Both the position numbers and the translations under genes were made by a program. From assembly GCA_012295275.1 (NCBI GenBank), contig CM022675.1, positions 14,785,463 through 14,849,462 on the forward strand: a DNA stretch of 64,000 bases. Reading direction: 5' to 3'. The stretch comes from Chrysomallon squamiferum (Eukaryota; Mollusca; Gastropoda; Neomphalida; Peltospiridae). Positions 39,561 through 51,635 of this stretch are shown piece after piece (within the stretch, counting starts at the first letter, position 1; every line of letters starts with the position of its first letter). The notes beneath the pieces were generated by a model that saw only the letters and a program-made list of their open reading frames with translations, was not told where the DNA came from and searched no databases.

Positions 39561-40681
39561 TGATTTCATAATTCGGCAACTGAAACATATTAAAATAGCT
39601 GTTTAATACATGCATACATATTTACATATAGGTAAAAACATCATTTTGTATACATTATTATCCAGTGTTCAATGTCAAATACTGTGGTATGTACTTCCCT
39701 GTCAATGCAAAAGTATATATTATAATTAAAGTAAATGAACCCTGATAATAATAATAATAATAATAATAATAATATTAAAATCGCCTCCCATATAATAACC
39801 GTTAAACAAATATTCAATCGATATAATAATAATAATAAATGTGGATAAACGAAAACCTAGTAATATATATATATATATATATATATAGGGATATTGAAAC
39901 AAAAACCCGTTCAGAAGAAAAATCAAACAAAATCCCACATTAATTGGAAGACTAATGGACTGACAAAAGTATAGAAAGTTAGAAAAGCTAAACATTATGA
40001 ATTACAAAAGCCACTGGATTTTGAAATGGAAAATTTTACTATAGTCATCCTTAATATTAGGCCTATAAATATAACTTAACATAACATATCCGGCTTTCCT
40101 TTGCTTAGAATAAAACAGCAGAATATTCACATGACAACATATAATATATATCAGTTCGTATCAGTATAAAACCTTCTTCGTGTCTATCTCAGCTTTACCC
40201 CTCTCTATCAGTCGGTTCTAGGTATATTCCTTGAGGTGGTCGTTAAAGAAAAATCGTATTAAAAATGGAATATATAAATGTGTATATTTGTGTGTATGTG
40301 TTTGTGTAAGCACGTGTATGTATGTGCAAGACCACTGATGCTAACCGATAGCATTAAAGTGTTTGACCATTACATAAAAACCTGCTTGACATCCACCATC
40401 ATACAAGAATGTTATCGAGTATTATTCATTATAAACTGTGGTTTCCACGTCGTCTGAATAGTTCTTACGAATGTTTTCCTCGTTTATCTTCGAATCTTTG
40501 CCAGTGTATTAATGTTTTGTTATCTGCACAAACATACTGATGGATAGTCGAATATACATTGCTGCAGTTACTCGATTTTCGATTGTACAAAAGAGGATCC
40601 ATTCTTTTTAGATCTTTTCTATCAGCTGTTTGTGGGACTCAGCCAATCTAAACTTACTGCTTCGAGGAGAGGTATTTTCTT

Positions 40682-40735
<54 letters not shown>

Positions 40736-41040
40736 CCTAATCACATGAAATGTGCAACAAAAATCTAACTTACTATGTTATGCAGAATTCTAGATATTGC
40801 TGGTTTCAATAAATGTTTACTTTAATAAAATGTATTTAAATTGCGTTTCGCCTTCGTGGCAGATTTTAGTAAACCGAACTTGTACTCAAAACTTCATATG
40901 ATTTGTATATTTTTTATTCACATTATTTTTGTTTTGTGTTTTGTGTTCATCGATTACTTTAAATAGGATAAATTGTATACATTGACTAGCCATTTTTGAA
41001 CGCCAGCGTTGAACTGCTTTACAAAGAAAATCGGAAATAA

Positions 41041-41070
41041 TGAGATACTCGAGCTAATCCATAGTATATG
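41041..41070 (+). other. Candidate 5'UTR exon of the galactosyltransferase (3' end)
   Basis: ATATG|GTGAGTATT provides a strong donor at 41071. The first coding exon starts after an acceptor at 41541-41544, so an upstream non-coding exon is required. Its 5' end is unknown. Confidence 0.4.
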
Positions 41071-41554
41071 GTGAGTATTGTATATGTACCACAATTCACA
41101 ATTGCATTAAATATCATGTAAATATCAGTAATATTTCTCTTTCTGTTTTAGCTGTATAATTTTGTTTTGTTTACTTTTGTATGTTTTTGGATCACAACTA
41201 ATTAGCTTTCATTCTATCGGCTGCTTTTGGTAAACACGGTATTATAATTTGTGGATTCGTTTTACATACGGACAGGGATTTACAATAATAATTATACCAG
41301 TAAAGGCGCACTCAGCAGTCAATATGGTGCTGTTGTTGTTGTGTTTCGTGATAGCTGGTGTAGTGTGTACATTAGTGTATTTATCTCTATGCATGTAATG
41401 TCTGTCTGTTTTGTGTTTATGTTATGAATGGCTTTGTAAGGTGCATTCATGCAGGATATAAATATATTTAAAAAAAAAATGAGAATGTCTACATATTTAT
41501 TTACTTTTAATTTTTAAAATTAATTATTTTTATTTTTTATTCAGATCATGAAAT

Positions 41555-42355
41555 ATGTTTGATAAAGAAAACATTCCTATCAGTATACGAAGACGTCTTC
41601 TTAATTATAGTGAGTGATCTTTAATTGCAAAATTAAGTAAATAGTTAGAATGTATTGTGTAAAAGAGGGTTATTATTATTATTATTATAATGTGACAGAC
41701 ATGATGCCCTCTGGCTTGAGAATGTGCCTGTCATTAACATGTTTTACAACAACTCGCTCTGATTAGCACATATAATTATTTTTTGTCTGTTTGTCTGTTA
41801 TTAATATTATTATTATTATTTATAAGTTGTAGTAATTGTTATAGTATTTATGTAGTAGTAGCCCTAATAGTGTAGTCATAGTAGCAGTGATAGTGGCAGT
41901 AAGAGTAGTAATAGTTTTAGTAGTAGTAGTAGTGGTAGTAGCAGGGGGAGATCTATTATATAACTAATAAAGCTTAAAAATCAGGACCCCTCCTAATACA
42001 GGAGGAGCCACCCAGAAACTACTTTAGTCCACACAGCTTCAAAATTTTAATCCAAATCTGAGATACCATGTGTAAATTTAAAAAAAAAATTATATTGAAT
42101 TGTCTTGGAACAAGTCCACTGAAGAAGAAAACAGAGGTTACCCAGACCTCATTGTGCTTGCAGAAGGTCCACTAACAGTTCAAGCTTCACGACCCTCACA
42201 AAAGTAGGTCTGCCACTGAGTTGTAGTAATAATATTATTAATTTATTATTTATCACTAAATATCAAACCATTCTGGTAACAGCATATATATCTTTATTTT
42301 TGTAATTTAATTTTAAAAAGTGTGGAGAAAACAGAATAATAATAACAATAACAAT

Positions 42356-42387
<32 letters not shown>

Positions 42388-43002
42388 CAGTAGTAGTAGT
42401 AGTAGTAGTAGTAGTAATAATAATAATAATAATTTATTATTCATCACTGGATTCCAGCACTTTCTAATAAGAGCATATATATATAGATATCTATATTGTT
42501 ATTCATTACATATTTTTCTTAAATGGCCAGCATTCAACAAAATAAAAAAAATAAAAAAATAAATAAATGAATAAATAAATACAATTCTTTAAAAATTATA
42601 ATAATAAAAATAAAATTTAGATGCATTTAAATTTTATTCAGAATATAAAAGAAAAATTAATATATAATTATTATTTTTGTTGTTTACAGGTTTTCATCGA
42701 TTTTTGAAACAATTTGTACCATTTATATTAGCAGTACTGGTCCTTATCATGATTTTTTATGGTAAATTGCTTTTCTTGTTCAATATCAGCATTTTATTTA
42801 TTTATTTAAACAAGTAGCTATCATGATAATTTTAAAATCTACTTTTTGTAAACCTTTATTTTTTTGATCTTATGGTACTGTATTTGATAAATGTATAAAT
42901 AATAATTAAAAATTAAACCATTCTGAAGAAAAAAATTGTGAAAGATTAATAATTGATAACAGTTGTTTCCCTTGCATAAGGAAAATATTTTTTGTGGTTT
43001 TA

Positions 43003-43087
<85 letters not shown>

Positions 43088-43861
43088 GGTGTTATTAAAC
43101 AAATTAATAATGAACACATCTATAATTTTTTATTTTCATATTTATTTTATTTCATTTTGTTTGTTTTAGAAGTATCATCATTTGTTGGACATTCAGGTGA
43201 GCAGTTGCATGGCCCTGTTTACAACTACAGTAAAATCAGCTGGGCTGAGATCTCTGACATAAAAGGTATGTTTTATAACCTTTATAGTACACTCACACGA
43301 TATATGTCAACATATATTTATAAACATAAACAAATTTGATAATAAAAGTAACAATAAATTAATATTCAAAATCATTTGAGTAGTAGTAGTAGTAGTAATA
43401 GTAGTGGTAATGGTAGAATTATTAGTAGTATTAGCAGTAGAAGAAGTAACAGTATACTAGTAATAGCAGTACTAATAGTAACAGAAGTAGTAGTAGTAAT
43501 AATAATAATAATAAAAACTCACAAATATTCATTGTCTTCATTATTTTAAAACTGTATAAAACCAGTTTTATGATGTACACACAGTTCATACATCAGCTGA
43601 TAGACCTTTATGTATTGTATTTATCACAACTTTTTATATTAAAGAAAATTATTAACATAATTCAGGGGAATCAGAATTTTCTACATTGTAACTGAATAAG
43701 AAACAAAAGAAATAAATACAATTTTTTATATCAATGCAAGACATGTTACACTTTTGTTATGCAAGTAAATTGAATGATACTAACAATTTTATTTAATAAA
43801 ATGTAATACATTCTGTAATATGTGAAAATACATTGTATAATAATAATGATAATAATAATAA

Positions 43862-43892
<31 letters not shown>

Positions 43893-45464
43893 AAGAAGAA
43901 GAAAGAAAGAAAAAGAAATATATAGAATTGATTTTTTATAGATGGTTTTTTTCTTCAGATAATGTCAATGACAAACATACACAAATATCTGTTACCATTT
44001 TAAAATTTTATTTATAATATTTGTTTTATTTATTATTACAGTATTTGTTACTGACTCAGTTGCAAGATCGTTGAAAGAGAAAATAAAAATTCTTTGCCTA
44101 GTACCGACAGTTCAAAGACATCAAGAATCCCGAGCTTTGGCTGTTAATTTAACATGGGGAACCCGCTGCAGTCAGATTGTGTTTGTATCCACCCAGCCAT
44201 TGATGGGTCTGCCCCACATCATTCTGAATGTCCCCAGAGGCAAGGACCACCTCACAGCCAAAACCATTTCCATGTTTGACTATGCCTACCAAAGATACAT
44301 CAATGACTTTGACTGGTTTCTCAAAGCAGATGATGATACTTTTATTGTTATTGAAAATTTAAGATTTCTTCTGATGCAGCTCAATCCGAAAACACCATCC
44401 TATCTTGGGTTTCACTTCAGACAGATTGTAAAACAGGGATACATGTCTGGTGGTGCTGGCTACGTCATCAGTCAAGAAGCGCTGAGAATGCTGGGAAGGA
44501 AAGGTTTACGAGATTCAAATATCTGCAGACAGGATGGGTGGGGAGAAGATGTAGATTTTGGCCAGTGTCTGGAAAACAGAGGTGTTCTTCCATATAACAC
44601 AGTGGATGTATTAGGCAGGGATACATTTTTGCCTTTAAAACTGTCACTGCATCTTGTAGGTCCAATTCCATTCAGAAAAGAATTTGAGAAACAAACCAAG
44701 AAAATTGCCAAAATTGTAAGTGTTTTCTTGAAATTTATTTTAATTTCCAGTTTTCTGATGTCTAATCAGACAATATGAACAATAATTTAAAATTTTTATT
44801 TGAGGAAAGTATCCATTACTGACATCAACTGACTGAATTGTGTTGGTTAATTATTTTCAAAATATGTATGTTCACTTTTGGTCTATATGATAAAAAGTTA
44901 AAAAAAAAAAAAAAAAAAAAAAATATGAAAAACAACAAAAAAATATTAAAGTATATTTTGCAGTATCTAAGCCTTTTTACATTTATTTATTTTAATTTAT
45001 TTTAATTTAAAAAAAAAAAATTTGTCGTTAACTCCTGTTGTAATTATTTAACTCTAAATATTCATTTTGATGGGTCATCAACATAGATTCATTTATATTA
45101 ACTCTTTGACTTTAAGTGTACATTTAGTCCAAAAGTTAGATGTATTTACTTTTATATACACTTATAGGTTTATATTCATCCGCCCCCAGAAACTTCATAT
45201 TATTTTAACCCAGCATTTACATATTTATTTAATGACTTACATATTTATTTAACATCTCATTGATATATTTAAAATATCATTTACATATTTGTTTTACAGG
45301 GACCTGCTTGCTGTAGTCAGTTAACAATTTCATTTCATCAAGTGAGTCCAGACGAGATGTATCAAATCGAGTTTCTTCTCTACAGAATGACCGTGTACGG
45401 TCGAAATGTTGGCCAGTCTGTGTTCAACAACTTTATAAAACCAGAACCAATTATTACTGAATAG
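41555..45464 (+). CDS. C1GALT1: Core-1 beta-1,3-galactosyltransferase-like enzyme (C1GALT1 family)
   Basis: C1GALT1 is a Golgi enzyme that adds galactose from UDP-Gal to O-GalNAc on Ser/Thr, making the core-1 (T antigen) O-glycan. Coding exons are 41555-41609, 42690-42761, 43170-43265, 44042-44715 and 45300-45464; phases agree, giving 353 aa (human C1GALT1 is 363). The layout is type II: a short cytoplasmic N-terminus with basic residues (RRRLL), one hydrophobic span (about 27-42, ending LVLIMIFY), a stem, then a GT31 catalytic domain. Visible motifs are FLKADDDTF (DxD metal/UDP site, Asp171-173), KQGYMSGGAGYV (about 206-217), GWGEDVDFGQC, and the family-specific GPACCSQLTISFH near the C-terminus. 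NLT at about 110 is an N-glycosylation sequon. A paralogous GT31 specificity cannot be excluded, because invertebrates have several C1GALT1-like genes. Confidence 0.88.
42358..42434. repeat. (GCA/GTA/ATA)n microsatellite
   Basis: Run of AGC units changing to AGT and then AAT in the first coding intron of the galactosyltransferase. Confidence 0.85.
43008..43084. repeat. (CT)n microsatellite
   Basis: About 38 pure CT units, 85 bp upstream of galactosyltransferase coding exon 3. On the sense strand it extends the pyrimidine-rich region before that exon. Confidence 0.9.
43848..43905. repeat. (AAG)n microsatellite
   Basis: About 13 GAA units after an AAT run, in the intron before the catalytic exon. 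Confidence 0.85.
44042..44715 (+). CDS. C1GALT1: Catalytic-domain exon of the C1GALT1-like enzyme
   Basis: This single 674-nt exon (residues 75-299) carries most of the GT31 domain: the first beta strand KIKILCLVPTV, TWGTRCSQIVFVS, the DxD motif, MSGGAGYVISQEALRML and the acidic GEDVDFG segment. There is no in-frame ATG near its start; translation enters from the upstream exon that encodes the membrane anchor. Confidence 0.9.
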
Positions 45465-46335
45465 TAGCAGCAGCAACACATTGATATTGATGATAATAAA
45501 ATAAATAACAATATACATGTAATTACAATAACAAAACAATAACAACAGCAATAATAATAATAAAAAACAAAATAATAACAGTAATAATAATCATAATAAA
45601 AGAAGAACAATTACAACAAAAAGAATAATAATAATTATAATTAATGATGATCAGTTGTAATAATAATCATTATTGTAATAATCTCTAGAAAACCTAATAA
45701 ACAAAATAAAGATAAGGATGATTATATTTTAATATTTGTATATGGATGAATGTGTGCTAATGTATCAGTGTGTGTATATGCATAAATGTGTATGTGTTTG
45801 TGAATGTATATTAATGTGTTGATATATGTACGTATTTGAGTTGGTATGTTAATAATTTATGATCATCTATGTCATACACTGAAACCAATTAGAATAAAAC
45901 AATAAGTTTTTTGTTTTTTTAAATCTGCTTATTATTATTATTATTATTTAAAAATAATTTCTTGTAAACAAAACAGACATCCAGCTTGACTGATGATGTT
46001 TAATCTATTAATTTTTTTCTGTTTCTCTTTTTTTTTTTTTTTTTTTAATGTCATTTCAACATAACTGTATATCACAAACATTTTAGCAAATGGTTATTTT
46101 CTGTACCCTCGAATATTTCATTTTCATTATACATTTTTTGTTTGTTTCATGCATTGAAAATTCATCAAGTCCTCAAAGTAAATAAATAAAATCAAGAAAT
46201 CAGTGAAACATAAAAAGATTAAAAAATAATTAAATAGATTAAATAAGTTAAAAGGGCATCAGAAACAAACAATTATAGACTGTTGTTAAACTGAGTTCAA
46301 GAGTGTTGACTTGTGAAACATTCACTTGTTATAAA
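45465..46335. other. Convergent 3' interval
   Basis: The galactosyltransferase (plus) and the secreted-protein gene (minus) converge here, so the interval is mostly their 3'UTRs. It holds ATA/ACA-type microsatellite sequence just after the stop (about 45466-45660) and a poly-T tract near 46030-46046. No further coding sequence is seen. Confidence 0.5.
45893..45898 (+). terminator. Candidate polyadenylation signal of the galactosyltransferase
   Basis: AATAAA lies about 430 nt after the stop codon and is followed by a T/G-rich stretch (AGTTTTTTGTTTTTTT), the usual layout of a cleavage site. Other AATAAA copies in this AT-rich tail make the choice uncertain. Confidence 0.3.
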
Positions 46336-47712
46336 CTATTTATTCCACTGTGACAGCTGATGATAACACGATCCAGGACAAGAGTTTCTGAAAAATAAAA
46401 TTAAATATTGTTATTGTTAATTATTAATTATTATTATTATATTTTTTATTATTTATATTTTTAATGAAAATAATTCTAGATGTTTATATCTTTATATGAC
46501 TGATAAGTTTCTAAATGTGGAAACATTATACATACATACATACATACATACATACATAGTGAAATGAAAAGAATGAAATACATTTGTGTTCAGACATCTG
46601 TTATAAAGGTAACTGTTACAGGTGATGTTTGTGTAAACACAAAACAGATTAATCTCCTGTTTCCACTCCATGGGAATCTCTTTCAGAAAATCTAGAAACT
46701 TGTTACATGTGCACCTCAAACATACCATAACCTTCGATTATGTGGAACCTGATTCAGTGGCTCCGGTAACTGCTGTGCTTGTACACCACCCAAGTGTGTC
46801 TTGACCAGAGTAATTTTTATTTAATTTATAGATGGTCATAGTCTTGTAACATTAGTAAATAAAATACACGAGTTACAGGTTTCATTCGTTCTGATGAACG
46901 ACACTATCCCATACTTCACAAATGTTGTCATCAAGATTATATTTATTTTATTACAAAGAAAAAGGATGAAACAAAAATAGCACTGGAATGGAAGACGTTA
47001 TTTTTAATCAAACACACATGAAATAACATTGTTTTACTACCAGGGGTCATAGTTATAACTATATAAATAGTATTAATTATACTTACGTCATAGTGCACAA
47101 GTACTTGCAGAAATCATGTAGAGACACTGATTTAGTTGTCATGGCTGAACTCTTCAGTGATGTTGATGTCACTGTTGTAGTAATTTTATGAAATTCTGAT
47201 ATCTGTCTCGGGAGTTGAGCTTGATTGGATCTTTGTTTGAGTGATGCCGAAAACAAAGTAAAGTCAGACTTTATGTGTTTTGTTGATTGTATTGATGATG
47301 AAGTTGCCATTGGTGATGATGATGATGATGGTGATGATGTTTTTGAAAGTTTTGGCTTTGGTGAAGACAAAGAATCTGTTAATTGTTTAGAAGACCATTG
47401 TTGTAATGGTAATAATCCTGGTAGAAGATTTTGAAGAGATGAGGATGATGCTGACAATGTTGATGATGATGATGGTGGTGATGATGAAGGTAATGTAAAA
47501 GTTTCTGTCTTCTTCAGAGTTTCTGAATTCAGATTGATAATTGTTGTTGGTGCGTTTCTCAACAAGCGATGTGCTGTGTTGGCTGCAGGATCTTCCAGCT
47601 GCTTGGAATGTCTGAATTCATTGTTTACTGATGTAACTGAACAAACCACGTTTTGCACGCACAGTGTTTGGAAAGTTATAAGAACGAGAAGAAAACTTGA
47701 TGGCCACATCAT
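46336..47712 (-). CDS. Secreted Ser/Thr-rich protein with C-terminal four-cysteine module, function unknown
   Basis: I do not recognise this gene. Two coding exons are supported: 47087-47712 (208 codons plus 2 nt; donor AC|GTAAGT) and 46336-46387 (acceptor TTTTTCAG, stop TAG). Together they give 225 aa. The N-terminus MMWPSSFLLVLITFQTLCVQ is a classical signal peptide. A long Ser/Thr/Pro-rich region with runs of serine follows (about 65-190), likely heavily O-glycosylated. The C-terminus holds CKYLC...CPGSC, a CxxxC-x5-CxxxC module split by the intron, which could form two disulfides. The start is uncertain: an upstream exon ending at 48177 contains an in-frame ATG at 48203 that would add nine residues. 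The ordered architecture (signal, low-complexity spacer, compact Cys tail) suggests a secreted precursor or a mucin-like coat protein, but no function can be assigned. Confidence 0.6.
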
Positions 47713-48176
47713 CTGGAAAGTTAATAAAAGAAAATTAATTTAATCTACAACGTCCTCAATGCAAATGCACCAGAAAAGTAACTTTAAGAATACTAACACA
47801 ATATGCAATATTTTATAAACTTGAATATTTTCAGTTTTTGAAAATATGCACAGATACATAAATGCACTCAAGCATACAATAAATTTATGTGTTCATTAAC
47901 AATTCTTTAATAAATAAATAAAATTAGTTACATCTGACACTCATTTCATTTATTTATATGTTTATTTTTTGTTAATACACTCGTACCACTTGGCTGTTAC
48001 ATTTCTACTGCTATCACAGCTGTTAGGACTACCACGACCTCTGATACTGACATATCTATATTAATATCAAAGCAGTTTGCTTTTTATTGCTATTGTTCGA
48101 TAATTAATTAACCAACTTTTGCAAGTACTTAGAACTTATAATAAAGAAATATAAATAAACTGTTAGACTTACTCAC

Positions 48177-48203
48177 CTGTGTTTGCTCATTTTGGACATG
48201 CAT
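48177..48203 (-). other. Upstream exon of the secreted-protein gene with alternative in-frame start
   Basis: CAAACACAG|GTGAGTAAG is a near-perfect donor, and the ATG-containing exon at 47712 begins right after an acceptor (CTTTCCAG). If spliced, ATG at 48203-48201 reads MHVQNEQTQ and then enters the main frame. A second ATG (48199) reads a nine-codon frame to a stop. The exon's 5' end is unknown; a relatively GC-rich stretch at about 48300-48560 may be the promoter. Confidence 0.45.
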
Positions 48204-51200
48204 TCACTTGTTTGTTCTCTGGTGATAGAAAGTATTTAAATAAACCTACATGCATGAAATGTGTTTATTTAAGAGATAAACACCTATACACGGGTAAATA
48301 CCTACATGTGATCATGTAGGATTGTCGCCTGACTTTTTTCTCCAAACTGAAGATGTCAGGATAAACGACAGGTTTATAGGTCTGTGAAGCGCCCCAAGGC
48401 AATTCATTGCTAACACTTTTCTGTTTTTCTTTTCTTTTCCAAACGCGGGGATTAGCTGCGAAAAATAAGTTGTAAACAAAACAGGGCGTTGCCGACATTT
48501 CATAAAGTGCAAATAAAGAACAAAAACTTTTTAAAAAAGAAAACATAAGTGCCGCACCTCCAAAAAATAAAATAAAAATAAAAACAAAAATAAAATAAAA
48601 TAAAATAAAATAAATAAATAAATAATAATAATAACAACAATAATACAAAAATAAATAACTGATCTATCAGTTAACAAGGAAAATCATCACAGCGACCATT
48701 AATTCCACTAACACATCAACTGCTGCTACTACCACTACAACTATAATATACAAACAAGCATACACACACATAAAAATGCATACATACATGCATATATACG
48801 TAGACAGACACGCACTCACACACACACACACACACAGTGTAAAGCTGTGTTTTTGTTTACAGCTGATAAACATACTAATTAAATAAGACAGTTATGTGTC
48901 AGGTGCCCCAAGGCAGAGATTCACTGATTTATAATGATGAACTTTAGGTCAGCAGATCAATTCTTATTAGAGGAACTATTTATCATGTTAAATCAAAGAT
49001 ATTTGGTAGGCTAAGTTAAAATGCTAATTAAAAGTCTTGAAAAGACATTAATGAAGAAGTTAAATGTAAAGTCTTATTTTTGGGGGCATTTAACAATAAC
49101 AATAGTGTTATAAACATTATGACCTGTACTTGTAGTCCTGTGTTAATATATAATCAACAATTCACACCCATATAACGTAAGTCTGTTTGTGAATGTTATT
49201 GTTCTACAGAAGTCAAACTATGCAGTTCAGTAATAAAATAACACGTTTGCAGCAGGAATTAATTGATCTCTTTTTCTTGTGTGAAATACACAAACTTACT
49301 CTTAATATGCATTCAGTACCAAGTTTGAATCCTATTCAAGATATTTAACCATTGATGTACATATGTAATTTTATGGGATCATCTTTTTAAATGTGAATGA
49401 GCTGGACATGTTAACTGTATGTTCCATCTACTCATAATATCAATGTGTAAAACCTATATAATATATATATATCTATATATATATATCTTGTTATGCTTTA
49501 TACAGGAATTTGGCAGATAGTTGTAGGATCACTGTTCATCATTTATACACAGGACTATTTCCCATTCCAACCAGAGCATCTTCGTGGTTTTTCAAAGGCT
49601 CTGTTATGTGCTTACCTATCTAAAAAAGGAGAGGCAACTCATAATGCACTGGGAAGGGGTTACGTCTCTTTGTTGTGTGTACATGTCATTTTAACCACAT
49701 AAATCTAGATCATAAAGCACTTCTTCCTTCGTTAGGACTGAACAATTATTTAACAGCATAGGAACACATTTATTATTAATTTCATTAATACGATACAAGC
49801 AAACCATCTGATGATTCTCCATGTGATATGCTTTACAATAGCAGTGCATAATCATTTATATAAACCTTCCCATAAACAGGGAACACTCAAGGAGCACTGG
49901 CAACTAGCAATCTTAATGAGTATTTATCTGCTGAACTGGGTTACTTCTGATATGATCCGGACATTTGTTTTAAACCTCAAACTAACACATTCCATCTCTC
50001 TTTCTCTCTCCCTCTCATTTTTGTACATCAATTAAAATTTTTCAATAAAAACAAACACAAAACAGTATGTTCTTAATTATTTAATATCTCCTCTAACAAA
50101 CTGGCATAGCACAAATGTTTTTAAAAATATATGCAAAATAGACAAAATATTTCAAATATAAACATATGTATTTATAGGAATTGTATTTAAAAATAACAGT
50201 ATTTATAATTAAATTTTAACATCATTCAAGTTTTAAAACTTTTAAATGAATGTGATTATAATAAGGATGTAAGATGAAGAAGTTAATATTATTATATTAC
50301 AATTTATGAACTGTTTGTTGCAAAGAAAATAAACAATAACTTAGTAAAAATTTGTATATACACTATTTATTAATATTTTCATTACAAATTCATAAATAAT
50401 TAATAACATATATTTGATGCATTAAAAACAGAAATAAATATAAACATTTTTTTATTTATTTATTATTTTTTTTAAAGAAAATATAAATAAATTAAAGATA
50501 TTTGTTTTTAAGTATTACGTGATGTTAATGTGTCCAGTTTCTTACATCAAATAAAAATAAAATAAAATAAAACAAAGGAAAAAAGTACATAAAAGAAATT
50601 AAATTAAAATGAAATAAAACTGAAATAATGAAATGAAATGAAAGTATAAAATAAAATAATAAAAAAATTAAAATAAAATTTATTAAAGTAAATATTTTAA
50701 AATTAATCTTTAAAATATATATGACTGAAATTAGATCATAATATGAAAGCATGAATGAAATGTGTGTAAATGTTTTAATACTTCACATAGTAAATAATCA
50801 TAAACATTCAGCACCTGTTAAATGCAATTCAAAAAACATTTTAATGAAAAATAAAATTATTTAAAAGGAAGAAATAAAATTATTATCAAACTATTAAACA
50901 TACTTAAATATTAATAATAATAATAAAAAAATGCAAAAACAAAATAAATATATATATATATATATACATACACACACACACATACACAAACACAACACAC
51001 ACACATACATACGTACATACACAATTATATACTTAATAAAAAAAACACCTAATTAATATTAAAAGATTAAAAAGAAAACAATTTCAAATACAACTGTTAT
51101 GAAGAAAATGAAAAACAAATTGTTAAGAAATGAAAAAGATAGTAAATAGGTAAATTTATAATTCATTGTGGTACAAAACTGGATAGTTAACTGAAAATGA

Positions 51201-51635
51201 AAATAATATTAAAATAAATTTACCAAAATCAGCATTTTTTGTTAGACATATTATTTTGTATATATATTGTACAGTATAATGAAATAAATTAAATTAAATA
51301 ATAATTTTAAAAGTTTCAATATTAAAAAAAATAAATATATATACAAAAAGACTTTCACTGTTGATATTGTAATGTCATTTATATACAAAAGATATTTTTG
51401 CTTATATTTGAATAATCTACTTCTGCAGTTAACATACTCTCTCACTGTGTACTCTGTAAAAACTGCCAAAATAGCAAATATACATTACAGTTCATCCTGG
51501 TTATTTATATAACCTTTAGCTAAAAGACTCTGCAGAAATTTCACAAAATAAATTTTCAATAACAAACCAGGTTAGATTAAACATTTTTATATATTTTTGT
51601 AGTACTTGAACTTATGATATGCATTATTAGGTTTA
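48204..51635. other. Intergenic region between secreted-protein gene and STK11IP
   Basis: There is no supportable gene. The stretch at 48300-48560 is GC-richer and could be a promoter for the gene to the left. From 50040 to 51600 the DNA is extremely AT-rich and probably includes the STK11IP 3'UTR next to 51635. Confidence 0.5.

Larger units (their letters stand above)
38984..41041. promoter_or_regulatory. Divergent promoter interval between MYO1B-like and C1GALT1-like genes
   Basis: The two genes are transcribed away from each other from candidate first exons at 38983 (minus) and 41070 (plus). The stretch from about 38640 to 39480 has clearly more CG dinucleotides than the rest of the window. 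It carries a 14-bp perfect palindrome CTACGCATGCGTAG (39167-39180, NRF1-like), TTACGTCA (39438-39445) and TGACGTCA (39457-39464, a full CRE palindrome). These sites are seen directly; their function as a shared promoter is inference. Confidence 0.5.

Noticed and set aside
44468-44711. Two minus-strand frames within the galactosyltransferase exon
   Set aside because: They are antisense shadows of the conserved catalytic exon.
46492-46728. Minus-strand frame with seven cysteines (VCLRCTCNKFLDFLKEI...) between the two exons of the secreted-protein gene
   Set aside because: It looks slightly protein-like and can be entered in phase after TTTGAG, but I found no convincing acceptor or donor, and the two-exon model joins perfectly without it. 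It could be an alternative exon; RNA would decide.
47225-47434. Plus-strand Asp-rich frame
   Set aside because: Antisense of the serine-rich coding region; its GAT repeats are the complement of Ser codons.
48265-48648. 127-codon minus-strand frame upstream of the secreted-protein gene
   Set aside because: Half of it is TAAAA-repeat translation; the rest is the GC-richer putative promoter or 5'UTR, with no signal of coding.
49493-49702. 69-codon plus-strand frame (IWQIVVGSLFIIY...)
   Set aside because: Short and isolated, with no splice context and no recognisable similarity.
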